NCBI GenBank assembly: GCA_012965445.1
Contig: DTSJ01000092.1
Location: 7,554-16,083 of the forward strand
Origin: Candidatus Hydrogenedentota bacterium
Lineage (GTDB): Bacteria > Hydrogenedentota > Hydrogenedentia > Hydrogenedentiales > GCA-2746185
DNA length: 8,530 nt
Direction: 5' to 3'
Shown: one piece after another, positions 1-7,464 of the stretch
Layout of the letters: each line of letters begins with the position of its first letter
How positions within the stretch are numbered: the first letter of the stretch is position 1
Program-made: the position numbers and the translations under genes
Notes under the pieces: model-generated
What the model saw: only the letters and a program-made list of their open reading frames with translations
What the model was told of the DNA's origin: nothing
The model's database searches: none

Positions 1-579
1 AAAGTTGTTGATGAGATTCTTGCGCTGCCGGAGAAAAAGCGGCTTGCCGGTATCGAGATTGTGGGCCCGTGGGCGTTCAAGATACTCAGGGATCATCGTG
101 TGCGGGCTGTCAGCGCCGTTCGCTATCATCGGGATTTTGCGGCTCTTCTCTCTGATACCGACTACGTCCCCAACTTTTACCGTATACGAAGGTATATTCA
201 CCTTTTTGCCGTTCACCTCAATATGGCAATGACTCACGAGCTGACGGGCTGCACGCATCGAGTTTGCAAATCCCAGTCGATAAATTACGCAGTCGAGACG
301 CGACTCAAGCAGCATCAACAGATTGGAGTCCGTTACCCCGCCCATTTTCTTGGCTTTGGCAAATACAAGACGAAGCTGCTTTTCCATCAGTCCGTAATGC
401 ATTTTCAATTTCTGCTTCTGAAGAAGCTGGGTACCATAAACAGACTTCTTGCGGCGTACGTTCGCCCCATGCTGTCCGGGAGGAACCGGGCGCTTGATAC
501 TCGGGCAATTGGGGTTGTTCCAGATACATTCGCCAAGACGGCGGCACAACTTGTGTTTCGGGCCAGTATAACGAGCCAT
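1..579 (-). CDS. rpsD: 30S ribosomal protein S4, C-terminus cut by window edge
   Basis: Small-subunit ribosomal protein S4 binds 16S rRNA early in 30S assembly and helps form the mRNA entry site. On the minus strand 193 codons are open from the ATG at 579-577 to base 1. The protein begins MARYTGPKHK. The S4 N-terminal domain includes the family motif PPGQHG (about residues 33-38) and the QKQKLKMHYGL stretch. The S4-type RNA-binding domain follows, with LLESRLDCVIYRLGFA and later RAARQLVSH.HIEVNGKKV, then SYTVKVGDVV and EKSRK. S4 is usually about 200-208 residues, so roughly 10-18 residues are missing at the left edge. An AAGGAAA ribosome-binding site lies at 593-587, 7 nt before the ATG. The N-terminal region has H9, C12, C18 and C25, which is not the cysteine spacing of zinc-binding S4. 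The gene looks monocistronic at its 5' end and divergent from rny. Identification is firm. In other bacteria S4 often represses its own operon. Confidence 0.97.
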   Translation of the reverse strand, partial: MARYTGPKHKLCRRLGECIWNNPNCPSIKRPVPPGQHGANVRRKKSVYGTQLLQKQKLKMHYGLMEKQLRLVFAKAKKMGGVTDSNLLMLLESRLDCVIYRLGFANSMRAARQLVSHCHIEVNGKKVNIPSYTVKVGDVVGIREKSRKIPMIANGADSPHTMIPEYLERPRAHNLDTGKPLFLRQRKNLINNF

Positions 580-692
580 TGTTCAGTTTCCTTGTGGATT
601 TCAGGCGCTTTTCAGGAGGGTATCCGCCATTCACACTTCCAAAAAATGTACCCCGATGCAGAGACACCCTTTCAAGCACGCATCAGAGAAAT
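580..692 (-). promoter_or_regulatory. rpsD mRNA leader with alternative pairings
   Basis: This is the predicted untranslated leader between the rpsD promoter and ATG. Several segments can pair. GATGC (684-680) is complementary to GCATC (659-655). GGGTGTC (669-663) can pair with GATACCC (624-618) with one G-U. GGGTA (653-649) can pair with TACCC (622-618). The last two pairings compete for the same strand, and the first encloses one partner. Ribosomal protein S4 of Escherichia coli and Bacillus subtilis represses its own mRNA through structured leaders, so a similar role is possible here, but no S4 site was recognised by similarity. Confidence 0.35.
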
Positions 693-700
693 AGCACGGA

Positions 701-729
701 ATAATAACAAAATACGGACAACAACTCAA
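701..729 (-). promoter_or_regulatory. sigma-70-type promoter for rpsD
   Basis: Read on the minus strand, TTGAGT (729-724) is followed by a 17-nt spacer and TATTAT (706-701). This is a 4-of-6 match to the -35 consensus and 5-of-6 to the -10, with ideal spacing. Transcription would start near 692 and give a leader of about 113 nt before the S4 start codon at 579. The location just upstream of a highly expressed gene supports the call. No experimental start site is available. Confidence 0.7.
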
Positions 730-820
730 TATTTTCACCGACCAGCGCTTTGATACACCTCAGCCCACTTCGATCCACAAAAACCAGCCATTCCGCATCG
801 AATCAGGTCGAGTTGCGACA

Positions 821-849
821 TTGACTTCGCAAGTAGGCATACCTATAAT
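821..849 (+). promoter_or_regulatory. strong sigma-70-type promoter upstream of rny
   Basis: TTGACT (821-826), a 17-nt spacer and a perfect TATAAT (844-849) give one of the best consensus promoters in the window. Transcription should start at about 856-857 and run toward rny, whose ATG is at 1250. The promoter faces away from the rpsD promoter, with about 91 bp between the two -35 boxes. The transcript could be the long rny leader or a separate small RNA. The sequence alone does not decide this. Confidence 0.75.
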
Positions 850-856
850 GGGTTTC

Positions 857-1249
857 AGTAGAATAGCGATGGAATCGAATTACGGATTTCGCGCTGTTTT
901 TTGCGATTATATATGTTTGTGGCAATTTTGAAGGAGTCTGAGACAGGCTTCAGGCAAAGTGTTACGGCAGTCGTGAAGGTTATCACGCCTGATTGCAGGC
1001 GATTTCGTTATACCCGTTTGAAAGTGGTCCACAATGGAGTTCTACAGTATTCAACAACTGCAGAAAGCCCGGTCAAGCATCGAGCGATCTGCAATGGATG
1101 CGGCCGAAATCTAAACGAGCACTCATTCCGGATACAACCTGATCCCGCGGTTTCCACACCGCGTCTGTGTACCGATACACCTGTCCTGCACTTCCGTCTC
1201 GACCTCCATTACCCAGGAACCTTCATGGTTCAACGGGAGTTATAGATAA
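857..1249 (+). promoter_or_regulatory. long putative 5' leader of rny (no convincing gene)
   Basis: About 393 nt separate the predicted start of transcription from the rny start codon. An open frame runs 901-1245, but it starts with TTG, has no ribosome-binding site and resembles no family I know, so I treat the region as non-coding. Visible hairpins are CGCCTG-ATTG-CAGGCG (986-1001), CGCGG with CCGCG (1146-1150 and 1159-1163), GTGT with ACAC (1167-1170 and 1177-1180), and GAACC-TTCAT-GGTTC (1217-1231). The last ends 3 nt before the GGGAG ribosome-binding site (1235-1239). No tRNA, tmRNA, 6S, SRP or RNase P RNA signature was recognised. Confidence 0.45.
986..1001 (+). other. perfect 6-bp hairpin in the rny leader
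   Basis: CGCCTG and CAGGCG form a perfect 6-bp stem around the tetraloop ATTG. The bases after it (ATTTCGTTAT) are only moderately T-rich, so it is a poor intrinsic terminator for RNA polymerase coming from the promoter at 821-849. It could be an attenuator or part of a larger leader fold. Confidence 0.4.
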
Positions 1250-2833
1250 ATGTTTGGTCTCGATACATCAGAATTGGCGATGATCTCTGCAATTGCGGGT
1301 GGTGTCGGTCTCCTGATTGGAGCAGTTGTCGCCCGGATCGTAAGCTCAATGTCCGCCGGCAGTATCCTCAGCAACGCCCGCAAAGAATCCGCCCAGTTGC
1401 TCTCCAATACGGAGCGCGAAGCAGCGACCATCCGCAAAGAGTCCAAGACTGAACTCAAGGAACGCGAGATCGAGCTGCGCGAACGCATGGAGAAGGAATC
1501 CGTTCGACAGAGAGACGAGGTCCTGACGCTCGAAAAACGCATTATCAGCAAAGAAGAAAATCTGGACAATCGTGCTGATAACCTCGATCAGAAAACGGAC
1601 AAACTCAACAATCGCGAGAAAGACCTCGAAAATCGTGCAGAAGGATTGGACGAAGAAAAAGTAAAAATTCAGGACACGATCAACGAGCAGATTCTCGTTC
1701 TGGAACGTATTTCAGGTATGACCATCGATGCCGCGAAGAAAATGATCGTCGAAAAGCTCGAAAACGAAGTCCGCCGCGAAACTGCCCTGAAACTCAAAAA
1801 ACTCGAAGATGAGATGGTCAATGAATCGGAGAAAAAGGCCAAAAAAGTACTGGCCGATTCAATTCAGCGATGCGCTTCAGACCATATCGCCGAGCATTCC
1901 GTGTCCGTTGTGGCACTTCCAAGCGAAGAAATGAAAGGACGCATCATCGGACGTGAAGGACGCAATATCCGCGCCCTGGAAACCGCGACCGGCATCAATC
2001 TCATCGTAGACGATACACCCGAAGCCGTCGTACTCTCTGGATTCGACCCGATTCGCCGCGAAATCGCCAAAATTTCCCTCGAACGCCTCATCAGCGACGG
2101 ACGTATCCACCCCGCCCGCATTGAAGAACTCGTCCAAAAAGTCACCGAAGAGATGGAAACCCGCGTCATGGAACTCGGAAATGACGTCTGCCTCGAATGC
2201 GACGTACACGGCCTCCATCCTGAAATAGTACGCCTTATGGGACGCCTCCACTACCGCACCTCCTATGGCCAGAACGTACTGCGCCATTCCCAGGAAGTCT
2301 GCTACCTCACCGGTCTCATGGCCGCAGAAATCGGCGAAGACATACAAGCCGCCAGACGCGCAGGACTCATTCACGACATGGGCAAAGCCCTGACCCACGA
2401 AGTTGACGGCTCCCACGCTCTCCTCGCCTACGACCTATGCAAGAAACACGGCGAATCTGAGCTCGTAGCAAATGCCGTTGGCGCCCACCACAACGAAATC
2501 CCCCAGGACTCCGTAATCGCCGTCCTCGTTCAGGCAGCCGATGCCCTGTCCGCTGCACGTCCGGGTGCCCGCCGCGAAATGGTCGATACGTACATAAAAC
2601 GACTCAAACAGCTCGAAGAAATCGCTGATGAATTTGCCGGAGTCGAGAAATCCTTCGCCATTCAGGCCGGACGCGAAGTCCGCATCGTGGTAAGGCCCAA
2701 CGAAGTGGACGATGTCATGTCTCAGCAGTTGGCCCGCGACATCGCCCGCAAAATCGAGAGTGATGTCACCTATCCCGGGCAGATTAAAATTACGGTCGTG
2801 CGTGAAACGCGCTCGTCCGATATTGCAAAATAG
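1250..2833 (+). CDS. rny: Ribonuclease Y
   Basis: RNase Y is a membrane-anchored endoribonuclease that starts mRNA turnover and processing. The 527-residue protein matches the usual length of about 510-530. An N-terminal membrane helix spans about residues 10-31 (AMISAIAGGVGLLIGAVVARIV). A long, highly charged coiled coil follows at about 40-200. The KH RNA-binding domain carries GRIIGREGRNIR (230-241). The metal-dependent HD domain has H346, the HD pair H375-D376 in IHDMGKA, H413/H414, and D431. The C-terminal RNase Y domain ends near 520. The ATG is preceded by GGGAG at 1235-1239, a spacing of 10 nt. The next gene is a ymdB-type phosphoesterase 69 bp downstream, the same pairing found in Bacillus subtilis. 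Expression probably comes from the promoter at 821-849 through a long leader. No key residue is missing. RNase Y occurs in bacteria that often lack RNase E, but this window cannot show whether RNase E is absent here. Confidence 0.98.
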   Translation: MFGLDTSELAMISAIAGGVGLLIGAVVARIVSSMSAGSILSNARKESAQLLSNTEREAATIRKESKTELKEREIELRERMEKESVRQRDEVLTLEKRIISKEENLDNRADNLDQKTDKLNNREKDLENRAEGLDEEKVKIQDTINEQILVLERISGMTIDAAKKMIVEKLENEVRRETALKLKKLEDEMVNESEKKAKKVLADSIQRCASDHIAEHSVSVVALPSEEMKGRIIGREGRNIRALETATGINLIVDDTPEAVVLSGFDPIRREIAKISLERLISDGRIHPARIEELVQKVTEEMETRVMELGNDVCLECDVHGLHPEIVRLMGRLHYRTSYGQNVLRHSQEVCYLTGLMAAEIGEDIQAARRAGLIHDMGKALTHEVDGSHALLAYDLCKKHGESELVANAVGAHHNEIPQDSVIAVLVQAADALSAARPGARREMVDTYIKRLKQLEEIADEFAGVEKSFAIQAGREVRIVVRPNEVDDVMSQQLARDIARKIESDVTYPGQIKITVVRETRSSDIAK

Positions 2834-2902
2834 TCAATAGTTTACTTCGGCTTGTCCGGCTCGCCCTGGACGCACCGATTTCACCAATGCACGGGGGTAT
2901 CG

Positions 2903-3688
2903 ATGAAACTGTTATTCATCGGAGACATATTCGGTCGACCCGGCCGCCAGTGCGTCGAGCACTTCATCGCAGAACTAAAAGAAGAATTTTCTATTGACAT
3001 TACTGTCGCAAATGCAGAGAATGCAGCAGGCGGATTAGGGGCGACTCCTGAAATTCTCGATTCGCTTTTGGATTTCGGGGTGCAGGCCTTTACATTCGGC
3101 AACCATACGTGGAGAAAAAGAGCGCTCGTTGAGGGGATTGATCGGTACGGCTGTGTTGCTCGGCCGGCAAACTATCCAGGCGGTGTTCCAGGACGGGGGG
3201 CCTGTACAGTAACCCTCGATGACGGTCGTATCTTGGGGATCATAAACGTCATCGGGCGCGTGTACATGGATCCCAGTGATTGCCCGTTCGAGACCGCGGA
3301 TCGCGAAGTTGAATACATGAAAGAGGTTACGAACTGTGTGCTCGTAGATTTCCATGCCGAGGCGACTTCTGAAAAAGTCGCGATGGGATGGTATCTGGAC
3401 GGCAAATGTTCTGCCGTCGTCGGAACGCATACCCACATCCAGACCGCCGATGAACGCGTACTGCCGGAAGGCACCGCATTCATCACCGATGTCGGTATGA
3501 CAGGGCCGCAGGACTCAGTTATCGGCGTTCGCAAGGAACTGGTCATCCAACGGTTTCTGGACGGGATGCCCGCGTCGTTCGAACCTGCAAAACACCGTCC
3601 GGGAATACGCGCAGTAGTTATCGACCTGGACGACACAACAGGAAAGGCAAGATCTATTCGTCGCGTATCCCGCGACATGTCAATATAA
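2903..3688 (+). CDS. ymdB: YmdB-family metallophosphoesterase (TIGR00282 type)
   Basis: This is a predicted cytoplasmic dinuclear-metal phosphoesterase. Bacillus subtilis YmdB hydrolyses 2',3'-cyclic nucleotides and affects biofilm and motility decisions. The ATG at 2903 gives 261 residues, close to the family's length of about 260-270. A longer frame from 2852 exists, but MKLLFIGDIFGRPGR is the typical family start, and GGGGG at 2893-2897 serves as ribosome-binding site 5 nt upstream. Visible metal ligands are D8 in GDIFGRPGR, E39-N40 in ANAENAAGG, N67-H68 in FGNHTW, H151 in DFHAEATSEK, and H176 and H178 in GTHTHIQTADERVLP. They match the conserved set of the family within one residue. The C-terminal part has the typical DVGMTGPQDSVIGV segment. 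It lies 69 bp after rny and 48 bp before smc with no clear terminator, so co-transcription is likely. The true substrate in this organism is unknown. Confidence 0.93.
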   Translation: MKLLFIGDIFGRPGRQCVEHFIAELKEEFSIDITVANAENAAGGLGATPEILDSLLDFGVQAFTFGNHTWRKRALVEGIDRYGCVARPANYPGGVPGRGACTVTLDDGRILGIINVIGRVYMDPSDCPFETADREVEYMKEVTNCVLVDFHAEATSEKVAMGWYLDGKCSAVVGTHTHIQTADERVLPEGTAFITDVGMTGPQDSVIGVRKELVIQRFLDGMPASFEPAKHRPGIRAVVIDLDDTTGKARSIRRVSRDMSI

Positions 3689-3736
3689 AATTCAGGCTGC
3701 AAAAGTCAGAAAACAAGTAGGGGTACTTCGGGGGCT

Positions 3737-6700
3737 ATGCACTTTAAGCAAATAGAAATTATCGGATTCAAATCCTTCGCCGATAGAACAGTGATCGATC
3801 TCGACCTCGGAATCACATCCGTCGTAGGGCCGAACGGCTGCGGAAAGAGTAACATCCTCGACGCAATGCGCTGGGCTCTGGGTGAGCAGAAGGCAAAAGT
3901 GCTGCGCGGCGCACACATGCAGGACGTGATCTTCAACGGAAGCGAAGAACGTGCGCCCATGAGCATGGCAGAAGTGACTCTCACCTTCGACAATGCGGAC
4001 GGCGTACTGCCAATCGACTTTGGAGAAGTCCAGATCACGCGCCGTATCTACCGCTCCGGCGAAAGCGAATACCTGATCAACAAATCCCAATGCCGCATGC
4101 GCGACGTTCAGGAACTTTTCATGGATACCGGCATCGGCACAAACGCATACTCCATGATCGGCCAGGGCAAAATCGGAATGGTGTTAAGCACCAAACCCGA
4201 AGATCGGCGCTACCTTTTCGAAGAAGCCGCAGGTATCATAAAATACAAATCCCGCAAACGCGTCGCCGTACGCAAACTCGATCAGGCGGAGCAAAATATT
4301 CTGCGCCTCGGCGACATCATTCACGAACTCGAACGACAGATGCGTTCCCTGAAACGACAGGTAAACGCCGCCATTCGCCATCGCGAACTGACGGATGGAC
4401 TCAAAGAATTCGAAGTCCGCGCCTCCTGGCTCAAACAAGCCTCCCTGCAACAGCAGATTGCCGGACTACGCGAGAAATTCGACGAAGCCCAAAGGAAATT
4501 TGAGACTGGCAACACGGAAATGAACGCGCTCGAGGTCAGGCACGAACAAGTCAGCCTCAGCAAGCTCGAAATCGACCGCGTCCTCCATGCACGACGCGAA
4601 GGCGTACACGAAATCGAAGTCGAAATGGAAAAAATCGAACGCCAGATAGCCCTCATCAAGCAGCAAATTACCTTCTCCGTAGAACAGCACGACAAGGCCG
4701 TCGCAGAAAAAGACACCCTGAACGCTCAGTCTGGAGAGCTACAGGAACAGTACGAGTCTCGTACTCAGCAGACCCAATCCTTAAAGTCCGAATACTCCGA
4801 AGTGCATGCGCTTGTAGAAGCCAAGCAGGCCGAACAGCTTTCCGCCGCAGAAAACGTCACAGAGGCCGACCGCGCGCTCGAAGCAGCACGCGAAAGATCA
4901 CTGGACTCGATGGGAAAGCGTGCGCAGAATCAGACCGCTATCGAAACGCTTACAGTCAACATCACCAACATCGAAGAACAACTGCAGGCTCTCTATACGC
5001 AGCAGGAAGCAGACAATCAGCGTAACGAAGAACTCGTCAGCGACATCCAGACGAAACAGCACGCCGAGACAGAGCAGAAGTCAAACCTCGCGCGCCTGGA
5101 AGACGAACATACAGCGGCAAAGCAATCCCAGGCCGAGCTGATTCAGGAAATCGACTCCGTAAATCACCAAAGACAAGACCTGCGCGAAACCAAAAGCAGC
5201 GCAGATGCCCGCCTGAAATCCTTTCGCGAACTTCGCGACTCCTACGAAGGATTTGCCCACGGCGTAAAGGCCGTTATGCAGGCCAAAAACGAAAACAACC
5301 CCTGGATTCAGGGCGTACTCGGGCCCGTTGGCGATCTTATCTCCACCGATAAAGAATACGAGCGAGCACTCGAAGCTGTTCTCGGCGGTAACATCAACGA
5401 CATCGTCGTCGAACAAGCCTATCAAGCCAACGGTGCAATCCAATATCTCAAAGAAAGCCAGAGCGGGCGAGTCACCTTCCTCCCCCTTGATACCATTCGT
5501 CCCGGAACGAACGGCAACATGAATCTAGTGATCGGAAAACCCGGCGTAATCGGCCCCGCCCTCGGCATCGTAGAGTTCGACCCTCAGTTACAACCCGTCA
5601 TGAGTTACATTTTCCACAACACCGTCATCGTCGAAACAATAGACGATGCTCTCCGCCTCGCACAGTCCAGCGATGCAATTCCCCGCATGGTCACAAGAGA
5701 CGGCGAAGTGATTTCCGCATTAGGTGCCGTGACCGGCGGACAGACCCAGAACGAAAGCCGGGGTATCATCGGACGTAACACCGAAATCGAAGAACTCGAA
5801 GTTCAGGTCCGCAGTCTGGAAGAACAAATCAGCGCCCTCTCCGCAAAACGCGATGAGCTGAACACCAGTCTCGAAACCACCACCACCCGCGTTTCGGAAC
5901 TAGGCGAACAAGAAGAAGCCCAAAGCCGGTCCCTTTCAACCTTAACCGTCGAAATGAACCAGGCGGCGAGCGAACTGCAGACCCTCACGGAATCCGCGCG
6001 AACAATCAACACAAATCGTGACGAACTCTGTCTCCGTCGCGATACGCTTGAAGAACAGCGCAAACAAAACCAGACCGCTGCAAGCTCAATGGAATCGGAA
6101 GAAGAAACCCTTCAGCGCGAGATTGCCGACGCTCAGGAGCAGGATTCGCTCGTTCGCCAAAAACAATCCGAACTCGCCAGCCAACTCTCAGATGTCCGCG
6201 TTACCGTGGCGAACATTACAAAATCACTTGAAGAAAACGAAAGAGAAGCCCAGCGGTTCCAGCGCGAACGCGAGCATACTCTCTCTGAAATCGAACTCCG
6301 CGACCGCGTTATCATCCAGTTCAAAGAAAATCAGGTTACCCTGGAAAACGACATTGAGGACAACCTCGAAAACATCAAAGCAAAATCCGAAAACAAAGAA
6401 GAGGCGCGGAAAAAAGTCAACGAAGCCGGGAACCAGCGCCAAAATCTCCTGGACGAATCGGACGCCCTTGAAAAGAAACTCAAAACAATTCGAGAATCCG
6501 TTCGCGAAACCCAGGCGACCGTCCATAAACACGAAATCGATCTCCGACACGACGAAGACCAACTCACATTCTTTCAGGAGCGAATTCTTGCGGAGTACCA
6601 CATCGCACTCGCGTCACTCACCGCCGAAGATGTTGGAACCGATGAACTCACCGAAGAAGAACGAGACGCACTCGTCGCAGAAACGAGACAAAAACTCGAA

Positions 6701-7330
6701 CGCCTCGGCAACGTGAATCTCATGGCCATCGAGGAATATGATGCCCTGACGGAAAGATTCGACTTCCTCGTCGCACAGGAAGAAGACCTTCGCAAAGCTA
6801 AAGATGCCCTCCTCGGAGTCATCCAGCGTATCGACGAGACAATTAAAGAAATGTTCCTCGCCACCTTCAACGCCGTCGCCGAGAATTTCCGCACCTATTT
6901 CCGCAGACTCTTCGACGGCGGACAAGCACGAATCTATCTCGTCGATGAAGACGACCCCCTGGAATGCGGAATCGAAATCGAAGCACGCCCCCCAGGCAAA
7001 AAACCCCAAACCATCGCGCTCCTCTCCGGTGGGGAACAGGCCATGACCGCCATCGCCCTCCTCTTCAGTATCTTTAAAGCAAAACCAAGCCCATTCTGTG
7101 TACTCGACGAAGTCGACGCACCCCTCGACGATGCCAACATCGGACGCTTCATCCACATGGTCGATGAATTCGCCCAAGACACCCAGTTCGTCATCATTAC
7201 TCACAACAAACAGACCATGGCAAAAGCCGACACGCTCTACGGTGTCACCCAGCAGGAACGGGGCGTATCCCAGATCGTATCCGTAAGGTTCGACGGCAAC
7301 GACAGCAAAAAGTCCAACTCCGCCGCCTGA
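3737..7330 (+). CDS. smc: Chromosome segregation ATPase SMC
   Basis: SMC is the core ATPase of the bacterial Smc-ScpAB condensin, which loops and separates chromosomes. At 1197 residues it has the full family length. The start MHFKQIEIIGFKSFADRT is the canonical SMC N-terminus. The Walker A loop GPNGCGKS is at 31-38, and the Q-loop Q143 is in MIGQGKIG. A first long coiled coil spans about 165-500. The hinge, about 505-670, runs from GFAHGVKAV to GAVTGGQ. A second coiled coil spans about 675-1000. The C-terminal head has the signature LSGGEQ (1096-1101), Walker B FCVLDEVDAPLDD (1120-1132), and the switch histidine in FVIITHNK. All ATPase motifs are intact. It is the last gene of the apparent rny-ymdB-smc unit. 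scpA and scpB are not in the window. Ribosome-binding site placement is odd: GGGGG at 3730-3734 lies only 2 nt from the ATG, and TAGGGG (3718-3723) lies 13 nt away. Confidence 0.98.
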   Translation: MHFKQIEIIGFKSFADRTVIDLDLGITSVVGPNGCGKSNILDAMRWALGEQKAKVLRGAHMQDVIFNGSEERAPMSMAEVTLTFDNADGVLPIDFGEVQITRRIYRSGESEYLINKSQCRMRDVQELFMDTGIGTNAYSMIGQGKIGMVLSTKPEDRRYLFEEAAGIIKYKSRKRVAVRKLDQAEQNILRLGDIIHELERQMRSLKRQVNAAIRHRELTDGLKEFEVRASWLKQASLQQQIAGLREKFDEAQRKFETGNTEMNALEVRHEQVSLSKLEIDRVLHARREGVHEIEVEMEKIERQIALIKQQITFSVEQHDKAVAEKDTLNAQSGELQEQYESRTQQTQSLKSEYSEVHALVEAKQAEQLSAAENVTEADRALEAARERSLDSMGKRAQNQTAIETLTVNITNIEEQLQALYTQQEADNQRNEELVSDIQTKQHAETEQKSNLARLEDEHTAAKQSQAELIQEIDSVNHQRQDLRETKSSADARLKSFRELRDSYEGFAHGVKAVMQAKNENNPWIQGVLGPVGDLISTDKEYERALEAVLGGNINDIVVEQAYQANGAIQYLKESQSGRVTFLPLDTIRPGTNGNMNLVIGKPGVIGPALGIVEFDPQLQPVMSYIFHNTVIVETIDDALRLAQSSDAIPRMVTRDGEVISALGAVTGGQTQNESRGIIGRNTEIEELEVQVRSLEEQISALSAKRDELNTSLETTTTRVSELGEQEEAQSRSLSTLTVEMNQAASELQTLTESARTINTNRDELCLRRDTLEEQRKQNQTAASSMESEEETLQREIADAQEQDSLVRQKQSELASQLSDVRVTVANITKSLEENEREAQRFQREREHTLSEIELRDRVIIQFKENQVTLENDIEDNLENIKAKSENKEEARKKVNEAGNQRQNLLDESDALEKKLKTIRESVRETQATVHKHEIDLRHDEDQLTFFQERILAEYHIALASLTAEDVGTDELTEEERDALVAETRQKLERLGNVNLMAIEEYDALTERFDFLVAQEEDLRKAKDALLGVIQRIDETIKEMFLATFNAVAENFRTYFRRLFDGGQARIYLVDEDDPLECGIEIEARPPGKKPQTIALLSGGEQAMTAIALLFSIFKAKPSPFCVLDEVDAPLDDANIGRFIHMVDEFAQDTQFVIITHNKQTMAKADTLYGVTQQERGVSQIVSVRFDGNDSKKSNSAA

Positions 7331-7388
7331 TAGACAATCTTCGAAGTCACCTGCCCGCAGACTACCCGCGATCTCATCAAAATTTCGT

Positions 7389-7399
7389 GCGCGTCGCGC
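7389..7399. repeat. GCGCG-T-CGCGC palindrome abutting a -35 box
   Basis: A perfect 5-bp inverted repeat with a 1-nt centre ends directly before TTGACA at 7400. Its position suits an operator for a dimeric regulator, but such a short GC repeat can arise by chance. It has no T-tract after it, so it is not an intrinsic terminator for smc. Confidence 0.4.
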
Positions 7400-7429
7400 T
7401 TGACAATCGACCTCTGATCAAAAGACTAT
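7400..7429 (+). promoter_or_regulatory. probable promoter of the histidine kinase gene
   Basis: A perfect -35 box TTGACA (7400-7405) is followed after 18 nt by GACTAT (7424-7429), which keeps the important A at position 2 and T at position 6 of the -10 box but matches only 3 of 6 bases. A TATAGG reading (7427-7432) would need a 21-nt spacer. The start of transcription would be near 7436, about 29 nt before the kinase ATG. The weak -10 suggests regulated or low expression. Confidence 0.5.
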
Positions 7430-7431
7430 AG

Positions 7432-7451
7432 GCTGCAACCTGTCTTGCAGC
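7432..7451. repeat. perfect 7-bp inverted repeat at the kinase transcription start
   Basis: GCTGCAA (7432-7438) and TTGCAGC (7445-7451) are exact inverted copies separated by CCTGTC. The repeat covers the expected start of transcription and ends 13 nt before the ATG at 7465. It could be an operator bound by a dimer, or a hairpin at the 5' end of the mRNA. It is followed by GAAAAG rather than a T-run, which argues against an intrinsic terminator on the plus strand. Confidence 0.55.
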
Positions 7452-7464
7452 GAAAAGTTGGACC

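Noticed and set aside
305..679. Minus-strand open frame of 124 codons
   Set aside because: It overlaps rpsD in another frame on the same strand and starts with GTG inside the rpsD leader. The S4 frame is clearly the real one.
61..753. Long plus-strand open frame of 230 codons
   Set aside because: It lies opposite rpsD, whose translation on the minus strand is unmistakable. The plus-strand product resembles nothing and runs through the rpsD promoter region.
901..1245. Open frame of 114 codons between the promoter and rny
   Set aside because: TTG start, no ribosome-binding site at the TTG or at the internal ATG (913), no recognisable domain, and an odd His/Arg-rich composition. It ends 4 nt before rny, so a real small protein cannot be fully excluded, but conservation would be needed.
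1877..2416. Minus-strand open frame of 179 codons inside rny
   Set aside because: It is the complement of the highly conserved KH and HD coding sequence. It is a codon-bias shadow with no start signal.
2852..2902. Upstream extension of the phosphoesterase frame by 17 codons
   Set aside because: The extension does not match the family, and the ATG at 2903 with GGGGG 5 nt upstream gives the standard N-terminus.
6018..6716. Plus-strand open frame of 232 codons inside smc
   Set aside because: It is an out-of-frame reading of the second SMC coiled coil. The Lys/Ser/Thr-rich product is typical of frame-shifted coiled-coil codons.
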